Of a stretch of DNA of 52,433 nt, positions 8,115 to 16,906 are shown one piece after another. Origin of the DNA: Enterobacteriaceae bacterium B14 (GTDB lineage: Bacteria; Pseudomonadota; Gammaproteobacteria; Enterobacterales; Enterobacteriaceae). Numbering within the stretch: the stretch's first letter is position 1; every line of letters begins with the position of its first letter. The position numbers and the translations under genes are program-made. The DNA lies in the NCBI GenBank assembly GCA_000307305.1, contig DF158886.1:1-52433 (forward strand). The letters are read 5' to 3'. The notes under the pieces were generated by a model that was not told the DNA's origin, made no database searches, and saw only the letters and a program-made list of their open reading frames with translations.

Positions 8115-9965
8115 ATGCCTAAGTACCGTTCCGCAACAACAACCCATGGCCGGAATATGGCCGGTGCACGCGCGCTATGGCGCGCGACTGGGATGACAGA
8201 TAATGACTTCGGTAAGCCGATTATTGCGGTTGTTAACTCGTTTACTCAATTTGTTCCGGGCCATGTTCATCTGCGAGATCTGGGCAAACTGGTGGCAGAG
8301 CAAATCGAAGCCTCGGGTGGTGTGGCGAAAGAGTTTAATACTATCGCGGTCGATGACGGTATCGCGATGGGCCACGGTGGGATGCTCTACTCTCTGCCTT
8401 CACGTGAGCTGATTGCAGATTCTGTCGAGTACATGGTCAATGCGCATTGTGCTGATGCGATGGTCTGCATTTCTAACTGTGACAAAATCACACCTGGGAT
8501 GCTGATGGCATCTCTGCGGTTAAATATTCCTGTCATCTTTGTCTCTGGCGGCCCAATGGAAGCGGGTAAAACGAAGCTATCGGACAAATTGATCAAGCTG
8601 GACTTAATCGACGCCATGATTCAAGGGGCCAACCCGAATGTCAGCGATGAAGACAGTGCACAGATCGAACGCTCTGCCTGCCCAACGTGTGGTTCCTGCT
8701 CCGGTATGTTTACTGCCAACTCGATGAACTGCCTAACGGAAGCATTGGGGTTATCACTTCCTGGAAACGGCTCTCTTCTGGCGACTCACGCCGATCGTAA
8801 ACAGTTGTTCCTCGATGCAGGTAAGCACATTGTTAGCCTGACCAAGCGTTACTACGAGCAGGATGATGAAAGTGCATTGCCGAGAATTATTGCCAGTAAA
8901 GCCGCTTTCGAAAATGCGATGACGTTGGATATCGCAATGGGTGGCTCGACTAACACCGTACTGCACTTGTTGGCTGCGGCGCAGGAAGGTGAGATTGATT
9001 TTGCGATGGAAGATATCGATCGCTTATCACGCAAGGTGCCTCACCTATGTAAAGTCGCACCGAGCACGCAGAAATATCATATGGAAGATGTGCACCGTGC
9101 TGGTGGCGTTATCGGTATTTTGGGTGAGTTAGAGCGTGCTGATTTGCTTAACCGTGATGTGAAAAACGTATTAGGCTTAACGTTGCCGCAAACATTGGCT
9201 GCCTATGATGTGATGCTGACGCAAGATGAAGCCGTGAAATCCATGTTCTCCGCAGGCCCAGCAGGTATTCGTACCACACAGGCTTTCTCTCAAGATTGCC
9301 GATGGGAATCTCTGGATACCGACCGTAAAGAGGGCTGTATCCGCACCCGTGAACATGCCTACAGTCAGGACGGTGGCTTGGCGGTGCTATACGGCAACAT
9401 GGGTGAAGATGGTTGTATCGTCAAGACTGCAGGGGTTGAAAAAGAGAGCCTTGTGTTCCGTGGCCCTGCAAAAGTGTATGAGAGCCAAGATGATGCCGTT
9501 GAAGCCATCCTTGGTGGCAAGGTCGTTGCGGGTGACGTGGTTGTGATCCGTTACGAAGGGCCGAAAGGCGGGCCAGGGATGCAAGAGATGTTGTACCCGA
9601 CCACTTATCTAAAATCGATGGGGCTAGGTAAAAGCTGTGCGTTGATCACTGACGGGCGTTTCTCTGGTGGTACATCGGGTTTATCTATCGGACATCTTTC
9701 GCCAGAAGCAGCAAATGGTGGCACGGTGGGCTTGGTAAAAGATGGCGACATGATAGCGATTGATATTCCTAAGCGCAGCATGATGCTTGAAGTATCGGAC
9801 AGCGAGCTAGCGGCTCGTCGTGAAACTGAACTGGCAAGAGGAAGTGCCGCTTGGACGCCAAAATCACGCCAGCGTCAGGTTTCCTTTGCGCTACGTGCCT
9901 ATGCCAGCCTTGCGACTAGTGCGGACAAAGGCGCAGTAAGAGATAAAAGTAAGCTTGGAGGCTAA
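8115..9965 (+). CDS. ilvD: dihydroxy-acid dehydratase IlvD
   Basis: A 616-aa Fe-S dehydratase, as in E. coli. It converts 2,3-dihydroxyisovalerate and its methyl homologue to the 2-oxo acids. Cluster-ligand candidates are C122 in [11 protein letters not shown] and C195 in [18 protein letters not shown]. The C-terminal part contains the [19 protein letters not shown] block of the IlvD/Edd family. Ninety bp separate it from ilvE, with no terminator seen. The reaction is sensitive to oxidants through the cluster. Confidence 0.98.
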   Translation: MPKYRSATTTHGRNMAGARALWRATGMTDNDFGKPIIAVVNSFTQFVPGHVHLRDLGKLVAEQIEASGGVAKEFNTIAVDDGIAMGHGGMLYSLPSRELIADSVEYMVNAHCADAMVCISNCDKITPGMLMASLRLNIPVIFVSGGPMEAGKTKLSDKLIKLDLIDAMIQGANPNVSDEDSAQIERSACPTCGSCSGMFTANSMNCLTEALGLSLPGNGSLLATHADRKQLFLDAGKHIVSLTKRYYEQDDESALPRIIASKAAFENAMTLDIAMGGSTNTVLHLLAAAQEGEIDFAMEDIDRLSRKVPHLCKVAPSTQKYHMEDVHRAGGVIGILGELERADLLNRDVKNVLGLTLPQTLAAYDVMLTQDEAVKSMFSAGPAGIRTTQAFSQDCRWESLDTDRKEGCIRTREHAYSQDGGLAVLYGNMGEDGCIVKTAGVEKESLVFRGPAKVYESQDDAVEAILGGKVVAGDVVVIRYEGPKGGPGMQEMLYPTTYLKSMGLGKSCALITDGRFSGGTSGLSIGHLSPEAANGGTVGLVKDGDMIAIDIPKRSMMLEVSDSELAARRETELARGSAAWTPKSRQRQVSFALRAYASLATSADKGAVRDKSKLGG

Positions 9966-9970
9966 CTATC

Positions 9971-11515
9971 ATGGCGGTAGATCAACCCTTTTCTGCTGCA
10001 CCCAGTGGTGCAGAGTATTTAAGAGCCGTACTGCGCTCACCTGTTTATGAGGTAGCGCAAGTTACGCCGCTGCAAGAGATGAAGAAGCTTTCTGAGCGTA
10101 TTGGTAATACGATTCTGGTAAAGCGTGAAGATCGTCAGCCTGTACACAGCTTCAAGCTTCGGGGCGCATACGCCATGATAGCGGGGCTGAATACGGAGCA
10201 GCGGAAGCAGGGGGTCATTACGGCATCGGCGGGTAATCATGCTCAGGGCGTTGCGATGTCAGCCAGCCGCCTAGGTATTCAATCTTTAATTGTTATGCCA
10301 ATGACAACGCCGGATATCAAAGTCGATGCCGTGCGGGGCTTTGGTGGCGAAGTTCTGCTACACGGTGCAAATTTTGATGAGGCGAAAGCACACGCTATCG
10401 CACTGTCTGCAACTCAGGGAATGACATTTGTTCCTCCGTTTGACCATCCTGCGGTGATTGCAGGGCAGGGAACATTGGCGATGGAGTTGTTGCAGCAAGA
10501 TGCTCATCTTGATCGTGTCTTTGTTCCCGTCGGCGGTGGTGGTTTAGCGGCTGGTGTTGCCGTCCTTATCAAACAGTTGATGCCGCAGATTAAAGTCATT
10601 GGTGTTGAGGCTGAAGATTCTGCCTGCCTAAAAGCGGCGCTGGAGGCAGGAAAGCCGGTTGATCTGGCTCGGGTTGGTCTTTTTGCCGAAGGTGTTGCGG
10701 TAAAACGCATCGGTGATGAGACTTTCCGTTTATGTCGCGAATATCTGGACGATGTGATTACTGTGGATAGTGACGCTATCTGTGCTGCGGTAAAAGACTT
10801 GTTCGAAGATGTCCGTGCCATCGCAGAGCCTTCAGGTGCATTGGCATTGGCGGGTTTAAAAAAATATGTGCAGCAGCACCAGATTCAGGGAGAGCGGCTT
10901 GCTCATGTGCTTTCTGGCGCCAACCTCAATTTCCACGGTCTGCGCTATGTTTCTGAACGTTGTGAGCTAGGGGAACAGCGGGAAGCCCTGCTTGCTGTGA
11001 CCATTCCTGAGAAGAAAGGCAGCTTTTTGACCTTCTGCCAACTTCTTGGTGGGCGCTCCGTGACAGAGTTTAACTACCGATACACTGATGAGGGTAAAGC
11101 CTGTATTTTTGTTGGGGTGCGTTTGACTCGCGGTGAGAGTGAGCGGAAAGAGATCATCTCTGAGCTGAATAACGGCGGTTATGAAGTCGTTGACCTTTCT
11201 GATGATGAGATGGCGAAACTGCATGTGCGTTATATGGTCGGTGGCCGCCCCTCTAAGCCATTAAAAGAGCGCTTGTATAGCTTCGAGTTTCCCGAGTCTC
11301 CGGGAGCACTACTGAAGTTTCTTCAAACGCTGGGCACTTACTGGAATATCTCCCTATTCCACTATCGTAACCACGGTAATGATTACGGCCGCGTGTTGGC
11401 AGGCTTTGAGCTGAGTGAGCGAGACCCTGTATTTGAACAGCACTTGGAGCAACTAGGATATGTTTGCCATGATGAAACAGATAATCCTTCGTTCCGTTTC
11501 TTCCTTGCAGGTTAG
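9971..11515 (+). CDS. ilvA: threonine deaminase (biosynthetic) IlvA
   Basis: A 514-aa PLP enzyme converting threonine to 2-oxobutyrate, the committed step to isoleucine. The catalytic domain carries the Schiff-base lysine K62 in HSFKLRGAY and the glycine-rich PVGGGGLAAG phosphate loop. The C-terminal third (about residues 320-514) holds two ACT-like regulatory domains used for isoleucine inhibition and valine activation. The start lies 5 bp after the ilvD stop, with GGAGG before it. It is the last gene of the operon. Confidence 0.98.
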   Translation: MAVDQPFSAAPSGAEYLRAVLRSPVYEVAQVTPLQEMKKLSERIGNTILVKREDRQPVHSFKLRGAYAMIAGLNTEQRKQGVITASAGNHAQGVAMSASRLGIQSLIVMPMTTPDIKVDAVRGFGGEVLLHGANFDEAKAHAIALSATQGMTFVPPFDHPAVIAGQGTLAMELLQQDAHLDRVFVPVGGGGLAAGVAVLIKQLMPQIKVIGVEAEDSACLKAALEAGKPVDLARVGLFAEGVAVKRIGDETFRLCREYLDDVITVDSDAICAAVKDLFEDVRAIAEPSGALALAGLKKYVQQHQIQGERLAHVLSGANLNFHGLRYVSERCELGEQREALLAVTIPEKKGSFLTFCQLLGGRSVTEFNYRYTDEGKACIFVGVRLTRGESERKEIISELNNGGYEVVDLSDDEMAKLHVRYMVGGRPSKPLKERLYSFEFPESPGALLKFLQTLGTYWNISLFHYRNHGNDYGRVLAGFELSERDPVFEQHLEQLGYVCHDETDNPSFRFFLAG

Positions 11516-11647
11516 CGTTGTAGGCTAACCGTTGTAAGGTAATAGATAAATGCGTGATACCGGTGGCAAGCTAACTCACTTCTTAGCTTGCCATTTTTAT
11601 ATCCGTCACGTTTCTCTCTCTCTGATGACGTTGCCGGAGGGCAATCA

Positions 11648-12355
11648 GTGGCGCTATTTAATGGATTTTCCCAACAGGGCTTAACGTTCTTACAAGATGT
11701 TCGGATTCAGAATAGTAAAGAGTGGTTTGATGAACATCGCTCTATTTATGATGAGCAACTGCTGACACCGTTTCGTGCATTGGTGGAAGCGCTTAGCCAG
11801 ACGATGGTATTGATTGACCCAGAATTTGAAACACGCCCAGCCATTGGTAAAACACTGTCTCGTATGAATCGCGATACGCGTTTTAGCCATGATAAATCCC
11901 GCTATCGCAGCCATATGTGGCTGACATTTAAACGCCATAGCAAAGACTGGAAAGACGCACCGGTCTATTTTTTTGAAATCATGCCGGATTCATACCGCTA
12001 TGGATTAGGCTACTACTCCGCTAGCCGCTCAACGATGGATTTTTTCCGACAGTGTATTAATCAGGACCCAACTGCATTTCTACGAATGGCAGCGTGCTGC
12101 AAAGCACCGTTTTCACTGGAAGGTGATAGTTACAAGCGGCCACTGGTGAAAGAACAGCCAGAGAATATTGCCTACTGGTACAACCGAAAAAGCTTTGCTG
12201 TTATGCAGACCAGTCAGCAGATAGAAGATCTGTTTGATGGCAGTTTAGTGCAGAAACTTGAGAAGGGATTTAATCAATTGTCGCCGTTGTACGCTTATCT
12301 TATGCAGGTCGAGCAGTTAAAGCGCAGTCAGGATAATAAAGAGAAGCCATGGTAA
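11648..12355 (+). CDS. DUF2461 (TIGR02453) family protein
   Basis: About 235 aa of the DUF2461 family, of unknown function. Typical features are the start FNGFSQQGLTFLQDVRIQNSKEWF, the block ETRPAIGKTLSRMNRDTRFS, and YFFEIMPDSYRYGLGYY. I chose the GTG at 11648 because GGAGG (11636-11640) lies 7 nt upstream and the family N-terminus begins here. The frame is open to an ATG at 11588 but those 20 residues look unlike the family. In E. coli ilvA is followed directly by ilvY, so this gene is an addition to the locus. Confidence 0.85.
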   Translation: MALFNGFSQQGLTFLQDVRIQNSKEWFDEHRSIYDEQLLTPFRALVEALSQTMVLIDPEFETRPAIGKTLSRMNRDTRFSHDKSRYRSHMWLTFKRHSKDWKDAPVYFFEIMPDSYRYGLGYYSASRSTMDFFRQCINQDPTAFLRMAACCKAPFSLEGDSYKRPLVKEQPENIAYWYNRKSFAVMQTSQQIEDLFDGSLVQKLEKGFNQLSPLYAYLMQVEQLKRSQDNKEKPW

Positions 12356-12371
12356 TACGCACCCATGGCTT
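12344..12371. terminator. perfect hairpin between convergent genes (possible terminator)
   Basis: AAGCCATGG (12344-12352) and CCATGGCTT (12363-12371) form a 9-bp perfect stem that includes the end of the DUF2461 gene. No clean T run follows on either strand, so termination activity is uncertain. Confidence 0.45.
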
Positions 12372-12392
12372 GAACTGCGCTAATGAATACTG

Positions 12393-12923
12393 CTATCGAC
12401 GGCCAAGCATCGATTTTAATGTGCTGTCTTTGAGCACATAGTGATGGAAAAGAGCCATTAAGCTGTGGCCTAACACCAATGCAATCATCACATATTGCCC
12501 AATAATATGCGCTTGGGTGGCGGTTTCACGCGTGCTTTCAGACATATTCAATGGAGGGATGGCGAATAATCCAAGGCCGAGAAAATCGACTGGGCGGCTG
12601 TTTAGAAGCAATCCGCTGATTGGCATGAGAAGGAGTAAAAGATAGAGCAAGCCCTGTACTGCTTTTGAGCCAATTCTCTGCAATTTCTGATGCTGTGGAA
12701 TTATCTTTGGTACACCCTCTTTAATAATAAAAAAGAGGCGAAACAGTGTCAGGATAAGGACAACCATTCCCAGTGATTTATGTATGGCGAAGACTTTTGC
12801 GCCTCCCCCAAGTATTCCCCCAAAAAATTCACGGGCATAAGGCAAGGCGAAAATCAGGACAATTAAGATGGCACTAAGCCAGTGGATAGCCATTTGTTTG
12901 CGTGTATAGGTTACTTTTTCCAT
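12393..12923 (-). CDS. cytochrome b561 (CybB-type) di-haem membrane protein
   Basis: A 176-aa protein with four hydrophobic helices and the bacterial cytochrome b561 pattern. H14 (AIHW), H48, H139 and H153 are spaced like the four haem-ligand histidines of E. coli CybB (13, 45, 137, 151). Such proteins move electrons from ubiquinol; CybB is reported as a superoxide:ubiquinone oxidoreductase. The E. coli paralogues YodB and YceJ are alternatives, so no symbol is given. It is convergent with the DUF2461 gene and about 75 bp downstream of the LprI-domain gene on the same strand. Confidence 0.85.
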   Translation of the reverse strand: MEKVTYTRKQMAIHWLSAILIVLIFALPYAREFFGGILGGGAKVFAIHKSLGMVVLILTLFRLFFIIKEGVPKIIPQHQKLQRIGSKAVQGLLYLLLLLMPISGLLLNSRPVDFLGLGLFAIPPLNMSESTRETATQAHIIGQYVMIALVLGHSLMALFHHYVLKDSTLKSMLGRR

Positions 12924-12998
12924 TTTATTCCAGTTAACATTCCGTTTACTTATAGATAGTCGCTAATGCTAACGGCTCTCGCTGTTTTTTTCCAGTCA

Positions 12999-13814
12999 CT
13001 ACTTCTTGGCGTTCTTTTGGGGGGTAGCACGCTTAAGTGTGCCATCGGCAGTATAATATTCGCCTTGTGTGGCAAGGGTGATGATTTGTAAGGCGCCATC
13101 TGGTTGACAGGTTATTAATATCTTCTTCAAACCGCCGAAGCTACTTTCAACGAGCCCTACAGCTTGAGTTTGGCTGATAGTTTTTCCAGTAAGACCCACG
13201 TCATCAAGCCGATTACCGTAACGATATACAGCGGACCCACCACCGGAAATATCACCCATACTTGATGGGGCCTCAATTGTCAGGCCGAAGGAGTAATAGG
13301 GAGATTTTGCATCGTACATCTCTTTAAAATAGCCACTCAGCTCTTGGTACTCTTTCTTATTGAGTTTTAAAAGTGTGCTGTCTTCGAACTCACCACTAAG
13401 GCAGCTTTTTCCTTTCGGTTGTACGACAGCCAGTGTGGATAGAGGGCTTGGTACTTCATTTAGATAGTTCCAAATAGCGAGTTGTCTATCGTAGCTTGTA
13501 TGAATGCATTCTGGTGTCGTGCAGGCATTACGCTCTTTTAGCCAGCGGCGTTGGAGTTGTAAGAGAGCGGGCTGTGATGCTTCTTTTTTATATGCCTCCT
13601 TCGTCCATGCATAGGTTTTCTGCCATGCTTTGGACATTGCCTCATCTTTTTTACTTAACGCAGGTGAATCACAAATCGCGTGTTCAACCAGTGAGCTAGC
13701 CTTCTGGCAATCAAAGCTTGCCGCCTGTGCTCTCGGTGCTTGCGATACCAGTAATGTACCCATCAAGAGGCTAAAGAACGCTGAGTAGCGGGGGGATGTG
13801 GTAGGGCGATTCAT
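12999..13814 (-). CDS. secreted protein with an N-terminal LprI/DUF1311-like domain
   Basis: About 271 aa with a signal peptide (residues 1-31, ending AQA). A cysteine-patterned domain follows with C36, C48, C98 and C103 in the arrangement FDC...AIC...RNAC...EC and the segment LQRRWLKERNAC, typical of the lysozyme-inhibitor LprI N-terminal domain family. The C-terminal half (about residues 135-271) is not recognised. I chose the ATG at 13814 because GGAGG sits 9 nt upstream and the signal peptide starts there; an upstream ATG at 13865 would overlap ilvY. A lysozyme-inhibitor role is only inferred from the domain. Confidence 0.75.
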   Translation of the reverse strand: MNRPTTSPRYSAFFSLLMGTLLVSQAPRAQAASFDCQKASSLVEHAICDSPALSKKDEAMSKAWQKTYAWTKEAYKKEASQPALLQLQRRWLKERNACTTPECIHTSYDRQLAIWNYLNEVPSPLSTLAVVQPKGKSCLSGEFEDSTLLKLNKKEYQELSGYFKEMYDAKSPYYSFGLTIEAPSSMGDISGGGSAVYRYGNRLDDVGLTGKTISQTQAVGLVESSFGGLKKILITCQPDGALQIITLATQGEYYTADGTLKRATPQKNAKK

Positions 13815-13849
13815 CTCTTTTATCCTCCGAATTGAAAGCGGTAACCTGT

Positions 13850-14731
13850 TTATAGTAGTTGCCAAAAAGCATGAATAAGAGGCTCATTCACTCTTTTTTT
13901 CTGCACGCAGACACCTAAATCGAAAGGTGTGGAGTGCAGAGTATTGTCCGATGCATGGATTCGGCTACGAATGGATTCTGGGCTGTTATCCAATACCACA
14001 CCAGGGATCAGCGCGACACCACAGCCTAACGCCACCATAGACACAATGGCTTCATGGCCTGCAACGGTCGCGTAGATTTGCGGGTTATTGATGTGATGCA
14101 AACGGAACCACTGGTCAATCCTGCGCCGCGTTGGGCCGTGTTCTGGCAGGATAAACGGAATGTGTGCCCAGTCAGGGGTGGCTTGTAGCATCTGAGTTCT
14201 GACCGGGCAGGGGAGAGCCGGTGAGATCAAAACTAGCGGGATTTCGCCAATTTTTACAAAATCTACGGTGGAAGGCAGGTTCTCTGGGCGCCCTGCGATA
14301 GCCAAATCAGCCTCAATAGACTGAATCTTTTCTACTGCATCGGCGGCATCACCCGTTGTCAGCTTAATTTCTACTAACGGATGTTGAGCGCGAAAGCGAT
14401 CCAAAATAGCGGGCAAGTGGCTATAAGCGGCGGTCACCGAGCAGAATATGCGTAACTCTCCGCTTAGCATCGGCCCATTATGGCCTAACCCATCACGCAA
14501 TTGCTGGTACTGTAAGAGGGTCTGCTGGGCAAATGACTTTAGCTGCTCACCTGCATCTGTCATCTGTACGGTTCGGTTATCCCGCAGAAATAAGGCCTGT
14601 CCTAGCTCCTCTTCGATGCGTTGGATTTGCCGCGAAAGTGTGGAAGGGCTGATATGACAGGCTTTTGCCGTTCGACCAAAATGACGGCTTTCGGCCAAAT
14701 GCAGAAAGAGTTTTAGATCGCGGAAATCCAT
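13850..14731 (-). CDS. ilvY: LysR-type activator IlvY
   Basis: A 293-aa LysR regulator beginning MDFRDLKLFLHLAESRHFGR, with the helix-turn-helix in residues 17-45, close to E. coli IlvY (297 aa). IlvY activates ilvC when bound to its inducers acetolactate or acetohydroxybutyrate and represses itself. It is divergent from ilvC with 151 bp between them, the standard arrangement. Confidence 0.94.
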   Translation of the reverse strand: MDFRDLKLFLHLAESRHFGRTAKACHISPSTLSRQIQRIEEELGQALFLRDNRTVQMTDAGEQLKSFAQQTLLQYQQLRDGLGHNGPMLSGELRIFCSVTAAYSHLPAILDRFRAQHPLVEIKLTTGDAADAVEKIQSIEADLAIAGRPENLPSTVDFVKIGEIPLVLISPALPCPVRTQMLQATPDWAHIPFILPEHGPTRRRIDQWFRLHHINNPQIYATVAGHEAIVSMVALGCGVALIPGVVLDNSPESIRSRIHASDNTLHSTPFDLGVCVQKKRVNEPLIHAFWQLL

Positions 14732-14882
14732 GTTTTATCCTTTCATATATTGCAACGACAGATTCTTAATATATCAATTTAAGCAATGTTCGTCTTGTCA
14801 TATGATGAATTCAACACGCGCTTTCGGATAACGAGAAAGATAAGCGTAAACCCTACAAAAAATAACGATTGGAGCAAACAAC
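14732..14882. promoter_or_regulatory. divergent ilvY/ilvC regulatory region
   Basis: A TATGAT -10 box (14801-14806) for ilvC has only a poor -35 (TTTAAG/TTAAGC near 14778-14784), as expected for an activator-dependent promoter. Half-sites ATTGCAA (14749-14755) and AAGCAAT (14781-14787), inverted relative to each other, are candidate IlvY contacts. The operators were not aligned to E. coli, so exact sites are tentative. Confidence 0.5.
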
Positions 14883-16364
14883 ATGTCTAACTATTTCAAC
14901 ACATTAAACCTGCGTCAGCAGTTGGCTCAATTAGGTAAATGTCGCTTTATGGGCCGTGACGAATTTGCTGATGAAGCAAGTTTTCTGAAAGGTAAGAAAG
15001 TCGTTATCGTTGGCTGTGGTGCTCAGGGTCTTAACCAAGGCCTGAATATGCGTGATTCCGGTTTGGATGTCTCTTATACCTTGCGTCAAGAAGCGATTGA
15101 CGAGAAGCGCCCATCATGGCGCAAGGCGACAGAAAATGGCTTCAAGGTGGGTTCTTATGAAGAGCTGATCCCTCAGGCAGATTTGGTTGTTAACTTAACG
15201 CCAGACAAACAGCATTCTGCGGTTGTTCGTGCGGTACAGCCTCTTATGAAGAAAGGTGCTGCTCTGGGTTATTCTCACGGTTTTAACATCGTTGAAGTGG
15301 GCGAAGAGATCCGTAAAGATATCACCGTTGTGATGGTTGCGCCAAAATGCCCAGGTACTGAAGTGCGCGAAGAGTATAAGCGTGGTTTTGGTGTTCCTAC
15401 CCTGATTGCTGTTCACCCAGAAAATGACCCTAAAGGTGAAGGCATGGCTATCGCCAAGGCTTGGGCGGCAGCAACGGGCGGCCATCGTGCCGGTGTTCTG
15501 GAATCCTCTTTCGTTGCAGAAGTGAAGTCTGACCTGATGGGTGAGCAGACAATTCTGTGCGGTATGCTGCAAGCGGGTTCTTTACTGTGCTATGACAAGC
15601 TGGTGGCAGAAGGTGCAGACAAAGCTTACGTTGCTAAGCTGATGCAGTTTGGGTGGGAAACCATTACCGAAGCACTGAAGCAGGGCGGGATCTCTTTGAT
15701 GATGGATCGCCTGTCTAACCCAGCTAAGTTGCGTGCTTATGCACTGTCTGAGCAGTTAAAAGGGATTATGGCTCCTCTGTTCCAGAAGCATATGGATGAC
15801 ATTATTAGCGGCAACTTCTCTAGCGGCATGATGGCTGACTGGGCAGAAGATGACGTGAAATTGCTGACGTGGCGTGAAGAAACGGGCGCGAGCGCGTTTG
15901 AGAATGCGCCGCAATATGAAGGCAAAATCAGCGAACAAGAGTACTTTGACAATGGTGTTGTGATGATTGCGATGGTTAAAGCGGGCGTTGAGCTGGCGTT
16001 TGAAACCATGGTTTCTTCGGGGATCATCGCTGAATCTGCTTATTATGAGTCGCTGCATGAGTTACCGCTGATTGCGAATACTATCGCACGTAAGCGTCTG
16101 TATGAGATGAACGTGGTTATCTCTGATACGGCGGAATATGGTAACTATCTGTTTGCTAATGCAGCGGTGCCATTGCTGGCGGGTGGTAACTTTATGGATA
16201 CGTTGCAGAAGGGTGATTTAGGTCAGTCTGCTGCGGGTACGGCGGTGGATAATGCACAGTTGCGTGATGTGAATGAGGCGATTCGTAATCATCCGATTGA
16301 GATTGTTGGGAAGAAACTGCGTGGCTATATGACGGATATGAAGCGTATTGCTGTAGCGGGGTAA
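14883..16364 (+). CDS. ilvC: ketol-acid reductoisomerase IlvC (class II)
   Basis: A 493-aa long-form (class II) acetohydroxyacid isomeroreductase; E. coli has 491. It uses NADPH and Mg to convert acetolactate or acetohydroxybutyrate to the dihydroxy acids used by IlvD. The Rossmann motif GCGAQG is at 44-49 and catalytic residues K155 (APKCPGTE), D217 and E221 (DLMGEQ) are present. Two knotted C-terminal domains make up the long form. It is followed by a strong terminator and is expected to be induced through IlvY. Confidence 0.98.
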   Translation: MSNYFNTLNLRQQLAQLGKCRFMGRDEFADEASFLKGKKVVIVGCGAQGLNQGLNMRDSGLDVSYTLRQEAIDEKRPSWRKATENGFKVGSYEELIPQADLVVNLTPDKQHSAVVRAVQPLMKKGAALGYSHGFNIVEVGEEIRKDITVVMVAPKCPGTEVREEYKRGFGVPTLIAVHPENDPKGEGMAIAKAWAAATGGHRAGVLESSFVAEVKSDLMGEQTILCGMLQAGSLLCYDKLVAEGADKAYVAKLMQFGWETITEALKQGGISLMMDRLSNPAKLRAYALSEQLKGIMAPLFQKHMDDIISGNFSSGMMADWAEDDVKLLTWREETGASAFENAPQYEGKISEQEYFDNGVVMIAMVKAGVELAFETMVSSGIIAESAYYESLHELPLIANTIARKRLYEMNVVISDTAEYGNYLFANAAVPLLAGGNFMDTLQKGDLGQSAAGTAVDNAQLRDVNEAIRNHPIEIVGKKLRGYMTDMKRIAVAG

Positions 16365-16398
16365 GGGGCGTTTTTTAGCGCGTTAGGGAATTGTGGAG

Positions 16399-16430
16399 AT
16401 GCCGACTTTTTAGTCGGCATTTTTGTTTTT
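16399..16430 (+). terminator. ilvC terminator
   Basis: ATGCCGACT (16399-16407) and AGTCGGCAT (16412-16420) form a 9-bp perfect stem followed by T5-G-T5. Confidence 0.93.
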
Positions 16431-16483
16431 GTTGGTCGGGGTGTTTGATGGTTTGGGTGGAAGGTTTCGGTAGCGGGTTTGTC

Positions 16484-16700
16484 TCCGAGTTTCCATATTG
16501 CATTTGCATCCGCTCCCAACCAAAGGGGGGGGACCCCCTTTGGAATCCGCCGTTTGGGGGATTATCTGTACGCAAAATTGCGGTTGCTGTGCAACTGCCC
16601 TCGGCATCTCCTGCGATTGCGGGTCGGCGGGATTCGCCATCCATGGCTCATGCCCACCTCAATCGCACGTCGTGTGCGATTGACCCTATCTTCGGTGAGG
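16484..16700. repeat. structured intergenic element, probable dispersed repeat
   Basis: The ilvC-rep gap of 542 bp holds no convincing gene. This part carries several inverted repeats: CCAAAGGGGG/CCCCCTTTGG (16520-16543, 10-bp stem, 4-nt loop), GTTGC/GCAAC (16583-16595), GGCG/CGCC (16626-16638) and CAATCGCAC/GTGCGATTG (16660-16682, 9-bp stem, 5-nt loop). Several frames stay open on both strands with translations unlike proteins, which fits a non-coding repeat. Its copy number elsewhere cannot be seen from one window. Confidence 0.5.
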
Positions 16701-16751
16701 CCTCGGCGCAATTTTTGATGCTCGTTGGGAGATGTGGGCATGAGTGTGGGC

Positions 16752-16840
16752 TTATGTTTTGGTGATGTTTTTGGTGGTATTGGTTGGTTAGTGTTTGTAT
16801 GGGAGGGGGAAATAGGGGGGTGTTTTTTGGGGAGAGTTAG
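16752..16840 (-). promoter_or_regulatory. 89-nt C-free tract (C-rich, G-free on the minus strand)
   Basis: No C occurs on the plus strand between 16752 and 16840. RNA copied as the minus strand here would be C-rich and contain no G, the composition that Rho prefers as a rut site. The plus strand ends in G runs (16801-16832). Function is inferred from composition only. Confidence 0.3.
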
Positions 16841-16863
16841 CCGATAAATTGTGCTCTTTTTTC

Positions 16864-16872
16864 TGTTATAAT
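16864..16872 (+). promoter_or_regulatory. extended -10 promoter of rep
   Basis: TGTTATAAT gives a consensus TATAAT (16867-16872) with the upstream TGn extension, 34 bp before the rep ATG. TTGTGC at 16849-16854 is too close to be a normal -35. Confidence 0.65.
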
Positions 16873-16906
16873 CGCGGCCCCTTTTATTTCTGGTACTCCT
16901 GACGTC

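Noticed and set aside
16325-16765. Open frames of 60-124 codons on both strands downstream of ilvC
   Set aside because: They overlap one another in several frames over a palindrome-rich region, have no ribosome sites and resemble no protein. They are better explained as a non-coding repeat.
16801-16832. Canonical G-quadruplex
   Set aside because: There are four G runs but the last loop is 8 nt, beyond the usual limit, so it is only mentioned as a possibility.
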